The notes beneath the pieces were generated by a model. The model did not search any database, was not told the origin of the DNA, and saw nothing but the letters and a program-made list of their open reading frames with translations. From Acinetobacter venetianus RAG-1 = CIP 110063 (GTDB taxonomy: Bacteria > Pseudomonadota > Gammaproteobacteria > Pseudomonadales > Moraxellaceae), in assembly GCF_000368585.1 (NCBI RefSeq), contig NZ_KB849557.1:212500-276499 (forward strand): a stretch of DNA of 64,000 nt, in the 5' to 3' direction. A program made the translations under genes and the position numbers. Numbering within the stretch: position 1 is the stretch's first letter; every line of letters starts with the position of its first letter. Shown here in pieces: positions 1 through 9,011 of this stretch.

Positions 1-393
1 CACGGTAATCACGTGAACACCTTGACCACTTAATGCATTGAGATAACATGCCAATGTACCCATGAGAGTTTTACCCTCACCAGTACGCATCTCGGCAATT
101 TTACCTTCATGAAGTGTAATACCACCGATAAGCTGAACGTCATAATGACGCATACCCATCACACGTTTTGCAGCTTCACGACAAACAGCAAACGCTTCTG
201 GCAATAATTTATCTAAGCTTTCACCGTTGTTAAATCGTTGTTTGAATTCTGGAGTTTTTGCAGAAAGGTCTGCATCGTTTAGTGCAGATATCGTCGGTTC
301 AAGCGCATTGATTTGCTCAACAATTTTACGCATGCGTTTGAGTTCACGCTCATTTTTAGTACCGAAGATACCTCCGATCAGACTTGCCAACAT
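1..393 (-). CDS. secA: Protein translocase ATPase SecA, N-terminal part (cut by window edge)
   Basis: SecA is the cytosolic ATPase that drives pre-proteins through SecYEG. Only the first 131 residues are here; the gene continues beyond base 1. The reading frame opens with the typical [11 protein letters not shown] start and reaches the nucleotide-binding motif MRTGEGKT (residues 102-109), the SecA form of Walker A, preceded by the conserved [11 protein letters not shown] segment. The start at 393 gives the usual SecA N-terminus. No SecM-like regulator is visible upstream. Family assignment is secure; nothing can be said about the missing part. Confidence 0.97.
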   Translation of the reverse strand, partial: MLASLIGGIFGTKNERELKRMRKIVEQINALEPTISALNDADLSAKTPEFKQRFNNGESLDKLLPEAFAVCREAAKRVMGMRHYDVQLIGGITLHEGKIAEMRTGEGKTLMGTLACYLNALSGQGVHVITV

Positions 394-769
394 GAATAAA
401 CTCTCTAATCCTGTTTGTTTAAATAGGTAATTTTTTCTTAGCTTTCGAGCTTAAAGCTTTCATCAAAGAAAGCTGAATAAGCCTTATTATGGTGTCAGAA
501 ATAAGAACTACAAGGGCTTTGCATCCAAACAGGTAAAAAAATCTGCTAGGCGATTCTGACATCAATCAACTAAAGACGGTTAATGTAGCAAATTTGCATT
601 TAAGTTACATCGACTTGAATGTGAAATTCTGATCAATATTTTAACACCGCTTTTTTGCTTATATCTTAAAAATGGATAACAACATCAAAAAACAATAATT
701 TTCTTTATAAATTGAATGCTGCATATTGAGTTCATACAAGACCATTACACAATATTTTTAGGATTTATT
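394..769. other. Divergent intergenic region secA / peroxiredoxin
   Basis: A 376-base AT-rich gap between two divergently read genes, so it must hold both promoters. I see no ORF with a ribosome binding site. A short hairpin (7-bp arms at 455-461 and 468-474) lies near the secA side. I could not assign convincing -35/-10 pairs or an OxyR-type site. Confidence 0.5.
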
Positions 770-1405
770 ATGACATTACGATTAGGCGATATCGCTCCAA
801 ATTTCCAACAAGAATCAAGTGTAGGTCACATTGATTTTTATTCATTCTTGGATGGTCATTGGGGTGTCTTATTTTCACATCCAGCCGACTTTACCCCTGT
901 TTGTACAACTGAATTAGGCTTTACGGCAAAGCTCTCAGAGGAGTTTAACAAACGTGGTGTTAAAGCGATTGCTCTTTCAGTTGATGATGTTGAGTCTCAT
1001 AAAAATTGGATTCAAGACATTAACGAAACTCAAAATACGACCGTTAATTTTCCGATTATTGCGGATAAAGACCGTAAAGTGTCTGAGCTGTACGGATTTA
1101 TTCATCCAAACGCCAGTGAAACACTAACTGTTCGCTCACTCATTATTATTGATCCAAATAAAAAAGTTCGTCTGATTATTACCTACCCTGCGTCCACAGG
1201 TCGTAATTTTAATGAAATACTTCGTGTGATCGATTCATTGCAATTAACGGATCATCATAAAGTTGCAACGCCTGCGAATTGGCAACAAGGTGAGGACGTT
1301 GTGATTGTTCCATCATTAAAAGATGAAGATGAAATCAAACAACGTTTTCCAAAGGGTTATAAGGCTATCAAACCTTACTTAAGATTGACACCACAGCCTG
1401 AGTAA
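770..1405 (+). CDS. 1-Cys peroxiredoxin (Prx6 family)
   Basis: A thiol peroxidase that reduces hydrogen peroxide and organic hydroperoxides in the cytosol. The 211-residue protein has the Prx6 catalytic motif PVCTTE with the peroxidatic Cys45. It is the only cysteine in the protein, which supports a 1-Cys mechanism needing an external thiol reductant. The C-terminal extension after about residue 160 (NWQQGEDVVIVP) is typical of Prx6 and absent from short AhpC types. The ATG at 770 follows an AGGA and matches the family N-terminus MTLRLGDIAP; an upstream in-frame ATG at 716 would add 18 unlikely residues. The gene stands alone and ends about 145 bases before a terminator. Confidence 0.93.
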   Translation: MTLRLGDIAPNFQQESSVGHIDFYSFLDGHWGVLFSHPADFTPVCTTELGFTAKLSEEFNKRGVKAIALSVDDVESHKNWIQDINETQNTTVNFPIIADKDRKVSELYGFIHPNASETLTVRSLIIIDPNKKVRLIITYPASTGRNFNEILRVIDSLQLTDHHKVATPANWQQGEDVVIVPSLKDEDEIKQRFPKGYKAIKPYLRLTPQPE

Positions 1406-1550
1406 GGATCAAACGAGCAACGCTCGTTCCTGAGAATCAACAAAGCTCTGCAAGAAAGATAAATAGCTATGCTGGTAATTAACTTTTAAAGGCTTCAATT
1501 AAAGCGAAAAATACACAAAATTTTGCAATATAAAAAATTAAAACTCCATC

Positions 1551-1577
1551 GCCTATCTACTCGATAGGCATTTTTTT
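1551..1577 (+). terminator. Rho-independent terminator after the peroxiredoxin gene
   Basis: Arms GCCTATC (1551-1557) and GATAGGC (1563-1569), then A and seven T (1571-1577). A second hairpin without a T-run (arms at 1412-1418 and 1422-1428) lies just after the stop codon. Confidence 0.8.
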
Positions 1578-1651
1578 GAAATAAATATTTGGGTATGCAC
1601 GCATCAATAGGCTATAAGAATAAGTCAGCTCATTACACAATAAAAACGCTC

Positions 1652-2461
1652 ATGATCTATAACATCCATCATTTACATTGTGGAAGCTTTTGCCCTGTAT
1701 GCGCGCCATTATTTGGACAGAAAGGTTGGAAAGCACATCTGGTCTGCCATTGCCTCTTAATTGAAACTGATCGAGGCTTAGTGCTGATTGATACGGGATT
1801 GGGCTTACAAGATTATTTAAATATGGAAAAGCGCCTTGGTACTTTAGTTAAAAAAGTTGGGCATATCGAATCAAATTTAAAATTAAGTGCCATTCAACAA
1901 ATTCAACAACTCGGTTTTAGCCAAAATGACGTGAAACATATCTTTGTCACTCATCTCGATTTTGATCATGCAGGCGGCATTTCAGATTTTCCAAATGCAA
2001 CAGTTCATGTACTTGCAGCGGAGTTCAATGCAACACAATCCTTATCTATTAAAAATAAACTTCGTTATAAAACAGACCAATTTAAACAACATCGCTATTG
2101 GAGCTTCGCTGAACATAATGATGGCGAAGAATGGTTTAATCTTCAAAAAGTCAGAGGATTACCTTTATTTCAAGATGAAATCTTGATGATTCCCCTGCTA
2201 GGACATACGGCTGGTCACTGTGGGATTGCAATTAAAAAATCGGATGGTTGGTTACTTTTCTGTGGTGATGCTTATTATTCACATTTAGAGTTAGATCCGA
2301 ACAATAAACTACGTGCACTTGGTATCACTGAACGGTTATTTGCAGAAAATAACCAGCAACGAATACATAACCTCAAGCAGTTACAATATCTCGCTCAACA
2401 CGAATCAAGTATTGAGTTAATTTGTGCGCACGATCCAGTTGAATTTAACCGTTATCAGTAA
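1652..2461 (+). CDS. MBL-fold metallo-hydrolase
   Basis: A 269-residue protein of the metallo-beta-lactamase superfamily, in the general shape of the lactonase/glyoxalase-like group (MIYNIHHLHCGSFCP start). The metal motif reads HLDFDHAGG at residues 101-109, so the second ligand position of the classic HxHxDH motif is Asp instead of His; this variant occurs in a subgroup of the family. Later ligands are plausible: LLGHTAGHCG, CGDAYY and CAHDP. The ATG at 1652 is preferred over 1589 because conserved sequence starts there. It ends two bases before the phosphatase gene start, so both are probably co-transcribed. The substrate cannot be told from sequence. Confidence 0.85.
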   Translation: MIYNIHHLHCGSFCPVCAPLFGQKGWKAHLVCHCLLIETDRGLVLIDTGLGLQDYLNMEKRLGTLVKKVGHIESNLKLSAIQQIQQLGFSQNDVKHIFVTHLDFDHAGGISDFPNATVHVLAAEFNATQSLSIKNKLRYKTDQFKQHRYWSFAEHNDGEEWFNLQKVRGLPLFQDEILMIPLLGHTAGHCGIAIKKSDGWLLFCGDAYYSHLELDPNNKLRALGITERLFAENNQQRIHNLKQLQYLAQHESSIELICAHDPVEFNRYQ

Positions 2462-2462
2462 T

Positions 2463-3044
2463 ATGAAAAGAACTCTTATTGCCACGATTTTAGTTACGAC
2501 ACTGAGTGTCAGCGGATGTATGAAGCACCCGAGTTTAGATGACGAGCAACGCCCCCAAAACTGGGGAACACTCATCTCAAATTCGCACAATTTCTATCAA
2601 GTGAGTCAGGATGTATTTCGAAGCGAGCAGCCAAATGCTGAGTTAGCCCAAACATTGAAATCTGAAAAAATTGATACCATCATCAATTTGAGAGCTCGCA
2701 ATGAAGATGCCATCGTTTTAAAAGATCAGAATTTTAATTTGGTACATATTCCAATTTATACGTGGGCAATTAATCGTTCTGATTTGTTGAAAGCAATGAA
2801 AGCGATTCAAACAGCAAAACAGAATAATCATAAAATTTTAGTACATTGTTATCACGGTTCTGACCGTACTGGAGCAACGATTGCCATGTATCGAATTATT
2901 TTTGAAAATTGGTCAATTGATGATGCCGTCAAAGAAATGAAAGAAGGCGGCTATGGTTATCATGTGATTTGGAAAAACATTGATCATTTATTTACACCTC
3001 AGAATGTAAAATGGATTCAACAGCAACTGTCGAATCCATCTTAA
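2463..3044 (+). CDS. Lipoprotein dual-specificity/tyrosine phosphatase-like protein
   Basis: A 193-residue envelope protein. Residues 1-19 form a lipoprotein signal (LSVSGC, lipidated Cys19), so the enzyme should be anchored in the outer or inner membrane facing the periplasm. The phosphatase signature HCX5R is intact in HCYHGSDRTG (Cys129, Arg135), and the preceding fold (DTIINLRARNED) matches the DSP family. The ATG at 2463 gives the signal peptide and sits right after the MBL-fold gene stop, which suggests an operon. Known relatives are variously called protein tyrosine phosphatase or dual-specificity phosphatase; the substrate is unknown and could be a phosphosugar or phospholipid. Confidence 0.85.
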   Translation: MKRTLIATILVTTLSVSGCMKHPSLDDEQRPQNWGTLISNSHNFYQVSQDVFRSEQPNAELAQTLKSEKIDTIINLRARNEDAIVLKDQNFNLVHIPIYTWAINRSDLLKAMKAIQTAKQNNHKILVHCYHGSDRTGATIAMYRIIFENWSIDDAVKEMKEGGYGYHVIWKNIDHLFTPQNVKWIQQQLSNPS

Positions 3045-3069
3045 ATCAAAGTTTAGACAAGGGTTTCAT

Positions 3070-4140
3070 TTAACGTTGATCAAGTGGAACCCAATCAATC
3101 ACCCATGCTGACTTCATATTTAAACTATCATCGCTGGTAATCTTCTTACGCGTCGCATCTGCAACATCACGGTCTTTGGCAGGACCGACCATAATACGGA
3201 TACCTTTAGACGTTGGGCTTGTTGTCACTTTATAGCCTTTAGCACGTAGCTTTGATACAACAGCATCCGCATTAGCTTGATTCGCAGCCAAAGCAACCTG
3301 AACCATCCAGTTCTTATCGCCACTTTCCATGATCTCACGCGCTTTATCCGCTTCAGCTTTCTTCTTAGCTTCCTCAGCCTTACGCTTTTTCTCATCAGCA
3401 GCTTTTTTATCTGCTTCTGCTTTACGTTTTTCTTCGGCAGCCTTCTTCTCAGCATCAGCTTTACGCTTATCTTCAGCAGCCTTTTTCTCAGCATCAGCTT
3501 TACGCTTATCTTCAGTAGCCTTCTTCTCAGCTTCTGCTTTACGCTTATCTTCAGCAGCCTTTTTCTCAGCTTCTGCTTTACGTTTCTCTTCCGTCGCTTT
3601 CTTGTCAGCATCAGCTTTTTGCTGATCTACTTTTTGTTGTTCAGCCTTTTTCTTTTCGTCTTGCTTACGTTTCTCTTCTGCCAGACGTTGTGCTTTAGCT
3701 TTATCATCTTCAGCAACTTCTGGTGGAATATTGTCTGAACTTTCTTGCTCAGCTGCTCGGCGTGCATTTAACGCTGCATATTCTTCAGCTGCTTTACGTG
3801 CTGCTGCCGCTTCTGCCTCTTGTTGCATCTTCAAAAACTCGGCGGCTCTTGCTTCTTGTTCAGCAACTGCTTTTTCACGAGATCTACGTTGCTCCTCAAG
3901 TAAACGTTTCTCTGTTTCAACATCAACCGCTAAAGGTTGTAATGAAACCATGTCACTGTCTTGTGCAGGCTGTGCAGTTTTTGGAGTTGAGTCTGTTTTG
4001 GGAATAGGATGAGTAATCTCAGCTTGCGCTTTGTCTTGCTCTATTTCTTCATTACCTTTCAGAAGTAATGCTGCCAATAAAACACCACCACCGAGTAAAA
4101 CAACGCCACCCATCCAACGTTGTTTGTTATTCATTGACAT
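3070..4140 (-). CDS. SPOR-domain protein, DedD-like, with charged repeat linker
   Basis: A 356-residue inner-membrane protein: short cytosolic start, one membrane segment (about residues 10-27), a long Lys/Glu/Ala-rich helical linker (about 80-275), then a C-terminal SPOR domain (about 278-356, beginning NWMVQVA) that binds denuded peptidoglycan at the division septum. It is like DedD in layout but with a TolA-like linker. The linker contains 13-residue tandem repeats (see the repeat entry). The start is either the ATG at 4140 or, two codons on, the ATG at 4134, which overlaps the folC stop as ATGA. accD-folC-SPOR order matches the conserved accD-folC-dedD cluster of Pseudomonas and relatives. 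Confidence 0.88.
   Translation of the reverse strand: MSMNNKQRWMGGVVLLGGGVLLAALLLKGNEEIEQDKAQAEITHPIPKTDSTPKTAQPAQDSDMVSLQPLAVDVETEKRLLEEQRRSREKAVAEQEARAAEFLKMQQEAEAAAARKAAEEYAALNARRAAEQESSDNIPPEVAEDDKAKAQRLAEEKRKQDEKKKAEQQKVDQQKADADKKATEEKRKAEAEKKAAEDKRKAEAEKKATEDKRKADAEKKAAEDKRKADAEKKAAEEKRKAEADKKAADEKKRKAEEAKKKAEADKAREIMESGDKNWMVQVALAANQANADAVVSKLRAKGYKVTTSPTSKGIRIMVGPAKDRDVADATRKKITSDDSLNMKSAWVIDWVPLDQR
3398..3592 (-). repeat. 39-bp in-frame tandem repeat, five units
   Basis: Five 39-base units (3398-3436, 3437-3475, 3476-3514, 3515-3553, 3554-3592), with a degenerate sixth beyond. Each encodes a 13-residue block of the type KKAAEDKRKAEAE. The units differ at only a few bases, so slippage could change their number without breaking the frame. 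Confidence 0.9.
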
Positions 4141-5417
4141 TCTTCTAAATACTCCCAGACCGCTTCCAAGGTATGAAACGAACCACAGACTAAAATCAAT
4201 TGATTGTTATTGCTTTGCTTCAGTGCAGTTTCAAACGCTTGCTGAATGCTGCCAAACTCATCGACCTGTTCACCACGCAGCGCATCTGTTAACTGCGGCA
4301 TAGGCGCGGCTCTAGGCACATCTAAAGTAGCAATAAACCAATTTTTTACTGTTGTTTTTAGTAAATCGGTGACAGAAGCAATATCTTTATCTGCCAACAT
4401 GGAAAATACAGCCACAACTTCTGTGTACTGTTTATTGTATTTTAAGAATTTTCGCAACTGATTCAATAAAAATTCGACGCCATGTGGGTTATGGCCCGCA
4501 TCAAAGATCACCGTTTTATCTTTAATTTGACGAATTTCAAAACGACCTTGCAATCGAGCATTTAAAATTCCGCTTGCGATTGCAACTTGTGTCACTTCAA
4601 CGCCGCTCACCAATATCGCTGCGACTGCTGTCGAAATATTATCTAACGCTAATTGACCAACAGGTAATTTTAGGGTTGTACCAGAAGAAGCAAAAGACCA
4701 TGTCTCACCATCTTCATTTAATTGATAAAAATAATCTCGATTCAGCGTATACAACTGTGCTTGAGTGTCAGTGACTTTATCTTGAATCGCTTGAGGGAGC
4801 TGTTGTTGACCAGCAAAAATGACAGGAATGTTGGGACGAATAATGCCTGCTTTTTCAAAAGCAATCTTTTCAATGCTATCGCCTAACCAATCCGTATGAT
4901 CCAATCCAATATTGGTAATAACCGCAATATCAGGATCGATCACATTGACGACATCAAGACGACCACCTAAACCAACTTCAAGTACCCACACATCACATTG
5001 CTGTTGCTTAAAAATAACAAAAGCAGCCAAAGTGGTTGCTTCAAAGAAAGATAAGCTCAGCTCACATTCACGGCGTGCTTGATCAACTAAAACAAAAGCA
5101 TCAATCAAATGCTGATCATCAACTTCGATTCCAGCAAGTTTAACTCGCTCATTAAAACGATAAATGTGCGGGGATTGATACAGCCCAACTTTATAACCTT
5201 GCGCATTTAAAATTGCAGCTAAAGTTGTTGTGGTTGAACCTTTGCCATTGGTTCCAGCAACCGTAAAAACTTTTGCTTTAGGTCGCATTACACCTAGCTT
5301 TTCAGCGACAGGAATAACACGTTCTAAACCTAAATCAATCCCTGTAACATGAACATGGCTCCAATAATCGAGCCATGTTGTTAATGTATCTGTAGAATGT
5401 GGTGCGTGCTGTCTCAA
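4131..5417 (-). CDS. folC: Bifunctional dihydrofolate synthase / folylpolyglutamate synthase
   Basis: Adds glutamate to dihydropteroate and then to tetrahydrofolates, in the cytosol. The 428-residue length fits FolC. The ATP-binding loop GTNGKGS is at residues 55-61, followed by the Mur-ligase-like domain (VITNIGLDHTDWLG) and the C-terminal ligase domain (VIFDAGHNPHG). The start is a TTG at 5417 that overlaps the accD stop in TTGA, so translation is probably coupled. The stop overlaps the next gene. An ATG start would lose conserved N-terminal sequence. Confidence 0.96.
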   Translation of the reverse strand: MRQHAPHSTDTLTTWLDYWSHVHVTGIDLGLERVIPVAEKLGVMRPKAKVFTVAGTNGKGSTTTTLAAILNAQGYKVGLYQSPHIYRFNERVKLAGIEVDDQHLIDAFVLVDQARRECELSLSFFEATTLAAFVIFKQQQCDVWVLEVGLGGRLDVVNVIDPDIAVITNIGLDHTDWLGDSIEKIAFEKAGIIRPNIPVIFAGQQQLPQAIQDKVTDTQAQLYTLNRDYFYQLNEDGETWSFASSGTTLKLPVGQLALDNISTAVAAILVSGVEVTQVAIASGILNARLQGRFEIRQIKDKTVIFDAGHNPHGVEFLLNQLRKFLKYNKQYTEVVAVFSMLADKDIASVTDLLKTTVKNWFIATLDVPRAAPMPQLTDALRGEQVDEFGSIQQAFETALKQSNNNQLILVCGSFHTLEAVWEYLEECQ

Positions 5418-6310
5418 GGTAAGTTCATCAGTTTAGCTACAAGTCTGTATACAGTATCACGTAATGCATGACGATGAACAATTTGATCGACCACACCATG
5501 ATCAAGCAAATATTCTGCACGCTGGAATGGTTCTTCCAATTTTTCACGTACAGTTTGTTCAATCACTCGCTTACCAGCAAAGCCAATCATAGCCTTCGGT
5601 TCAGCAATATGTACATCGCCTAACATGGCCAATGATGCTGTTACACCACCATAAACTGGGTGAGTGAGTACCACTAAATAAGGTACACGTGCTTCTTTCA
5701 TTTTTTGGATTGCAGCTGCAGTACGCGCCATTTGCATCAAAGACAACATGCCTTCTTGCATACGTGCGCCACCAGAAGCTGCGAAACAGATTAATGGTTG
5801 ATGTAATGCAATCGCACGCTCTGCCGCTTGTACAAAACGATCACCTACCACTGTGCCCATTGACCCACCCATAAAGTCGAAGTCAAATGCACATGCAATC
5901 AAATCTAAACCTTTAAGTGAACCTTGCATGACAATCAATGCTTCAGTTTCACCCGTTTTATCTTGAGCCTCTCGCATACGATCTGGGTAAGGGCGGCTAT
6001 CCACAAACTGTAATGGATCTTTTGCACTAAACTCTTGACCAAGCTCACCATTGACTTGATCAAAGAACCAGTTCAAACGATCACGAGCACGCATACGTAA
6101 ATGCTCATCACACTGAGGGCAAACGTATGCGTTAAATGACATTGCGGTACGTGTCACAAGTGCATGACATTCAGGGCATTCAATTGTAGGTTCTGTAAAC
6201 GTCGCTTTGAATGTCTGTTGTTCATCAGCAACTTGAATACCTGGAACTTGACGATCAGTCCAAGGTGTTGAAGGGCTAAGAACCTTCCCTGCTGTTAATT
6301 CTTGACTCAT
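5414..6310 (-). CDS. accD: Acetyl-CoA carboxylase carboxyltransferase subunit beta
   Basis: The beta subunit of the carboxyltransferase that makes malonyl-CoA for fatty-acid synthesis. The 298-residue protein has the N-terminal zinc ribbon with Cys45, Cys48, Cys64 and Cys67 (CPEC...CPQC), followed by the crotonase-like carboxyltransferase core (GSMGTVVGDRF, ASGGARMQEG, YGGVTASLAMLGD). The ATG at 6310 overlaps the trpA stop as ATGA. Position between trpA and folC is the conserved context. Confidence 0.98.
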   Translation of the reverse strand: MSQELTAGKVLSPSTPWTDRQVPGIQVADEQQTFKATFTEPTIECPECHALVTRTAMSFNAYVCPQCDEHLRMRARDRLNWFFDQVNGELGQEFSAKDPLQFVDSRPYPDRMREAQDKTGETEALIVMQGSLKGLDLIACAFDFDFMGGSMGTVVGDRFVQAAERAIALHQPLICFAASGGARMQEGMLSLMQMARTAAAIQKMKEARVPYLVVLTHPVYGGVTASLAMLGDVHIAEPKAMIGFAGKRVIEQTVREKLEEPFQRAEYLLDHGVVDQIVHRHALRDTVYRLVAKLMNLP

Positions 6311-7110
6311 ACTAACTCATCGAGCGCAGCTCGAAGCTCCTTCACTTTATTCACCGTCTGTTGCACAGCTTCATCTGCTGGCAATGCTGCAAAAGATTTA
6401 ACGAAAGCACTTCCTACAATCACCGCGTCAGCAACTTGACCCATTGCTTTAGCAGACGCTGCATCACTAATCCCAAAACCAACACCTACAGGAACATTGG
6501 TTTTCGATTTAATTTTTGCAATACGCGCCGCAGCTTCTGAGGTATCTAATGTTGCTGCACCTGTCACACCTTTTAGTGACACGTAGTAAACAAAACCGCT
6601 GGCTTGATCAACCACGTGTTGAATACGATTGTCGGTTGATGTCGGTGCAAGCAAGAAGATTTGATCCATCTCATTTTGTTTCAAGACTTCACCAAACTGC
6701 TTCGACTCTTCAGGTGGTAAATCCACCAAAAGAACACCATCAACACCACAGTCTTTCGCATAAGCGACAAACTTTTCATAACCAATCACTTCAACAGGAT
6801 TTAAATATCCCATCAAAACAACGGGTGTCGTTTGATCTTTTTCACGAAAGGCTTTAACCATATCCAAAGCATCTAAAGTATTGGTTCCGCCTGCCAAAGC
6901 ACGCTCAGCAGCTAAAGCAATCACAGGACCATCAGCCATTGGATCTGAAAATGGTAGACCAAGCTCAATCACATCAACACCTGCTTCAACCATTTGATGA
7001 AGCAAAGGAACTGTTACTTGTGGATGCGGGTCACCTGCCATTACATAAGAAACAAGCGCTTTACGTTGCTGAGATTTAAGCTGTTCAAAACGAGTGGCAA
7101 GACGTGACAT
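6307..7110 (-). CDS. trpA: Tryptophan synthase alpha subunit
   Basis: Cleaves indole-3-glycerol phosphate to indole and glyceraldehyde 3-phosphate in the last step of tryptophan synthesis. The 267-residue length and the motif VIELGLPFSDPMADGP, with the catalytic Glu and Asp, are diagnostic. The ATG at 7110 gives the normal MSRLATRF start; the longer frame to 7176 has no family support. It heads the trpA-accD-folC-SPOR operon, with 4-base overlaps throughout. It is about 7.6 kb from its partner trpB, so the complex subunits are not co-transcribed here. Confidence 0.97.
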   Translation of the reverse strand: MSRLATRFEQLKSQQRKALVSYVMAGDPHPQVTVPLLHQMVEAGVDVIELGLPFSDPMADGPVIALAAERALAGGTNTLDALDMVKAFREKDQTTPVVLMGYLNPVEVIGYEKFVAYAKDCGVDGVLLVDLPPEESKQFGEVLKQNEMDQIFLLAPTSTDNRIQHVVDQASGFVYYVSLKGVTGAATLDTSEAAARIAKIKSKTNVPVGVGFGISDAASAKAMGQVADAVIVGSAFVKSFAALPADEAVQQTVNKVKELRAALDELV

Positions 7111-7325
7111 AGGATTATGCTTTCCTTGATTTATATAAATTGAGGAGTTGTTTGTAGTCATACAAAAACACTGCATTGTAACGCTATTTTTTGTTCATTG
7201 AACAGAGTTTGACGTGATTGCAACAGTGAATATGACGACTTCCAATCCCACTTGCACATTTATCTATATTTTCAATTTTTTCTCAATGATCAAAGCTTCC
7301 TAATTTTGAGCGAATATCTCGGCAT

Positions 7326-7354
7326 TTTAGAAATTAGCAAAGCTCCTTTATACT
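7326..7354 (+). promoter_or_regulatory. Predicted sigma-70 promoter of the antiporter gene
   Basis: TTTAGA at 7326-7331, 17-base spacer, TATACT at 7349-7354. Transcription would begin near 7361, which supports the ATG at 7387 over the earlier in-frame start at 7252. Confidence 0.6.
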
Positions 7355-7386
7355 ACGCGCAATTTCTAAGTTTTCTTTTTATTTTT

Positions 7387-8718
7387 ATGTCTGCCCACTC
7401 TCAGGAAAAAGTGCAAAGCAATGCGCTTGCTTTGTTGCCGCTATTGGTATTTTTGATCATCTTTCTCGGGAGTGGTCTATATCATTCAATGATAGGGACT
7501 GAATTTGCGTTTTATCAAGTCAAAGCTCCTGTAGCGGCGATACCCGCTGTCATTTTGGCATTACTGCTGTATAAACATAAGTTAAATGCGGCAATTGAAG
7601 AGTTTCTACAAGGTGCGAGTCACCCTAATCTCATATTGATGTTTATGGTGTTTATGCTGGCAGGTGCATTTGCAAGCGTATCAGGCGCGATTGGTAGTGT
7701 AGATGCCACGGTTCAGCTTGGGCTGTCTTTGATTTCAGCCGAATATGTCTTACCGATGCTATTTATCATTGCCGCTTTCATTGCAACCGCAATGGGAACA
7801 TCAATGGGAACAATTGCAGCCTGTGCGCCCATCGCCTTTGGTTTCTCACAAGCAACAGATATTACCCCACTCTATGCAATCGGTGCTGTGGTTGGTGGTG
7901 CAATGTTTGGTGATAACTTATCGATGATTTCAGACACGACTATTGCAGCAACACGCAGTCAAAATGTTGAATTAAGAGATAAATTTAAAGTCAATGTTTG
8001 GATCGCATTGCCAGCGGCGATTATCACACTCGGGGTTTATATTGCACTGAGTCATCAAGCCAATCCGATTGAATCTAAACCTTTTGATATTTGGTTGATT
8101 TTGCCTTATCTCGCTGTATTTTTTCTGGCATTTACTCGTCTGCATGTCTTAGCCGTTTTAATGGTTGGTGTCGTCTTGTCTGGTGCGATTGGTTTAGTGA
8201 GTCTGCCTGAATTTAATCTTGCAAAACTCAATAGCAGTATCTATGACGGTTTTGTTGGCATGTTCGAAGTTGCATTACTTTCTATGCTACTTGGCGGGCT
8301 TTCAGCACTGATGCAAAAAGAAGGCGGATTAGAGTGGCTGATTCAACGTATTTATGCGATTACACGGTTATTTAAATTTGGCAAACAACGTGCTGGCGAG
8401 TTTGGAATCAGCTTCCTCGTGGTCTTCTCTAACCTATTTGTTGCCAACAATACCGTTGCGATCATTCTTTCAGGTGACATGGCACGAGAAGTTGCTAAAG
8501 AATATGGCGTTGATCCTAAACGTAGTGCAGCATTGCTTGATATTTTCTCGTGTGTGGTGCAAGGAATGATCCCATACGGCGCTCAACTTCTACTTGCTTG
8601 TTCAATTGCTAAACTCTCACCTGTTGAACTCATTGGACATATTTACTATTGTTGGATTTTGGCTATCTTTGCAATTTTCGCAATCGCATTTAATTATCCA
8701 CGTTTAAAAAACCAATAG
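7387..8718 (+). CDS. Na+/H+ antiporter family membrane protein (NhaC-like)
   Basis: A polytopic inner-membrane transporter of 443 residues with about ten to twelve hydrophobic segments. The segment GAMFGDNLSMISDTTIAATRSQ corresponds to the conserved NhaC-family motif GxxFGDxxSxxSDTT. Family members exchange Na+ for H+, but some carry organic ions, so the substrate is not certain. The start at 7387 is chosen because a good promoter lies at 7326-7354, downstream of the longer frame's start at 7252. It is divergent from trpA and stands alone. Confidence 0.82.
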   Translation: MSAHSQEKVQSNALALLPLLVFLIIFLGSGLYHSMIGTEFAFYQVKAPVAAIPAVILALLLYKHKLNAAIEEFLQGASHPNLILMFMVFMLAGAFASVSGAIGSVDATVQLGLSLISAEYVLPMLFIIAAFIATAMGTSMGTIAACAPIAFGFSQATDITPLYAIGAVVGGAMFGDNLSMISDTTIAATRSQNVELRDKFKVNVWIALPAAIITLGVYIALSHQANPIESKPFDIWLILPYLAVFFLAFTRLHVLAVLMVGVVLSGAIGLVSLPEFNLAKLNSSIYDGFVGMFEVALLSMLLGGLSALMQKEGGLEWLIQRIYAITRLFKFGKQRAGEFGISFLVVFSNLFVANNTVAIILSGDMAREVAKEYGVDPKRSAALLDIFSCVVQGMIPYGAQLLLACSIAKLSPVELIGHIYYCWILAIFAIFAIAFNYPRLKNQ

Positions 8719-8788
8719 AAAATTTGAATTACTGATCAAATTCTACTCTTAATAACGCTTTAATTTAGACAACAATCTACTATCGTGA

Positions 8789-8880
8789 CGGGCGACATGG
8801 ATGTCACCCGTTGGACTTGCCTTACGCTGCATTTTAAAGCAGTGCTTTAAAATTTGCTCAGGACGAACCGCTAGTCCAAC
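8789..8880. repeat. Nested palindromic intergenic element, possibly a dispersed repeat
   Basis: Three inverted pairs in under 100 bases: arms 8789-8798/8801-8810 (one mismatch); a perfect 11-bp pair ATTTTAAAGCA/TGCTTTAAAAT (8831-8841/8843-8853); and GTTGGACT/AGTCCAAC (8810-8817/8873-8880) enclosing the second. It lies in the convergent gap between the antiporter and AraC genes. Its build resembles intergenic repeats of Acinetobacter chromosomes, but I cannot confirm copies elsewhere; none was seen in this window. Confidence 0.6.
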
Positions 8881-9011
8881 AGAGGGTTTTTGTTCCTTTT
8901 CATCCTTGAAAAATAAGGAAAAATCTAACCCATCTGATTATTCATCAATTGAACGACCTTAGTTAAACTCACTTATGAATTAAAAGTTTGATTAGCAGTC
9001 TGATTTCAAAT

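Noticed and set aside
3398..3592. Regular 39-base repeat considered as a CRISPR array.
   Set aside because: Units follow each other without spacers, stay in frame and encode a protein; no cas genes are present.
3225..4012. Several overlapping ORFs on both strands across the SPOR gene.
   Set aside because: They are shadows of the low-complexity repeat. Their products are runs of Leu/Ser/Phe or Arg/Lys with no ribosome binding site, while the minus-strand frame encodes a full anchor-linker-SPOR protein.
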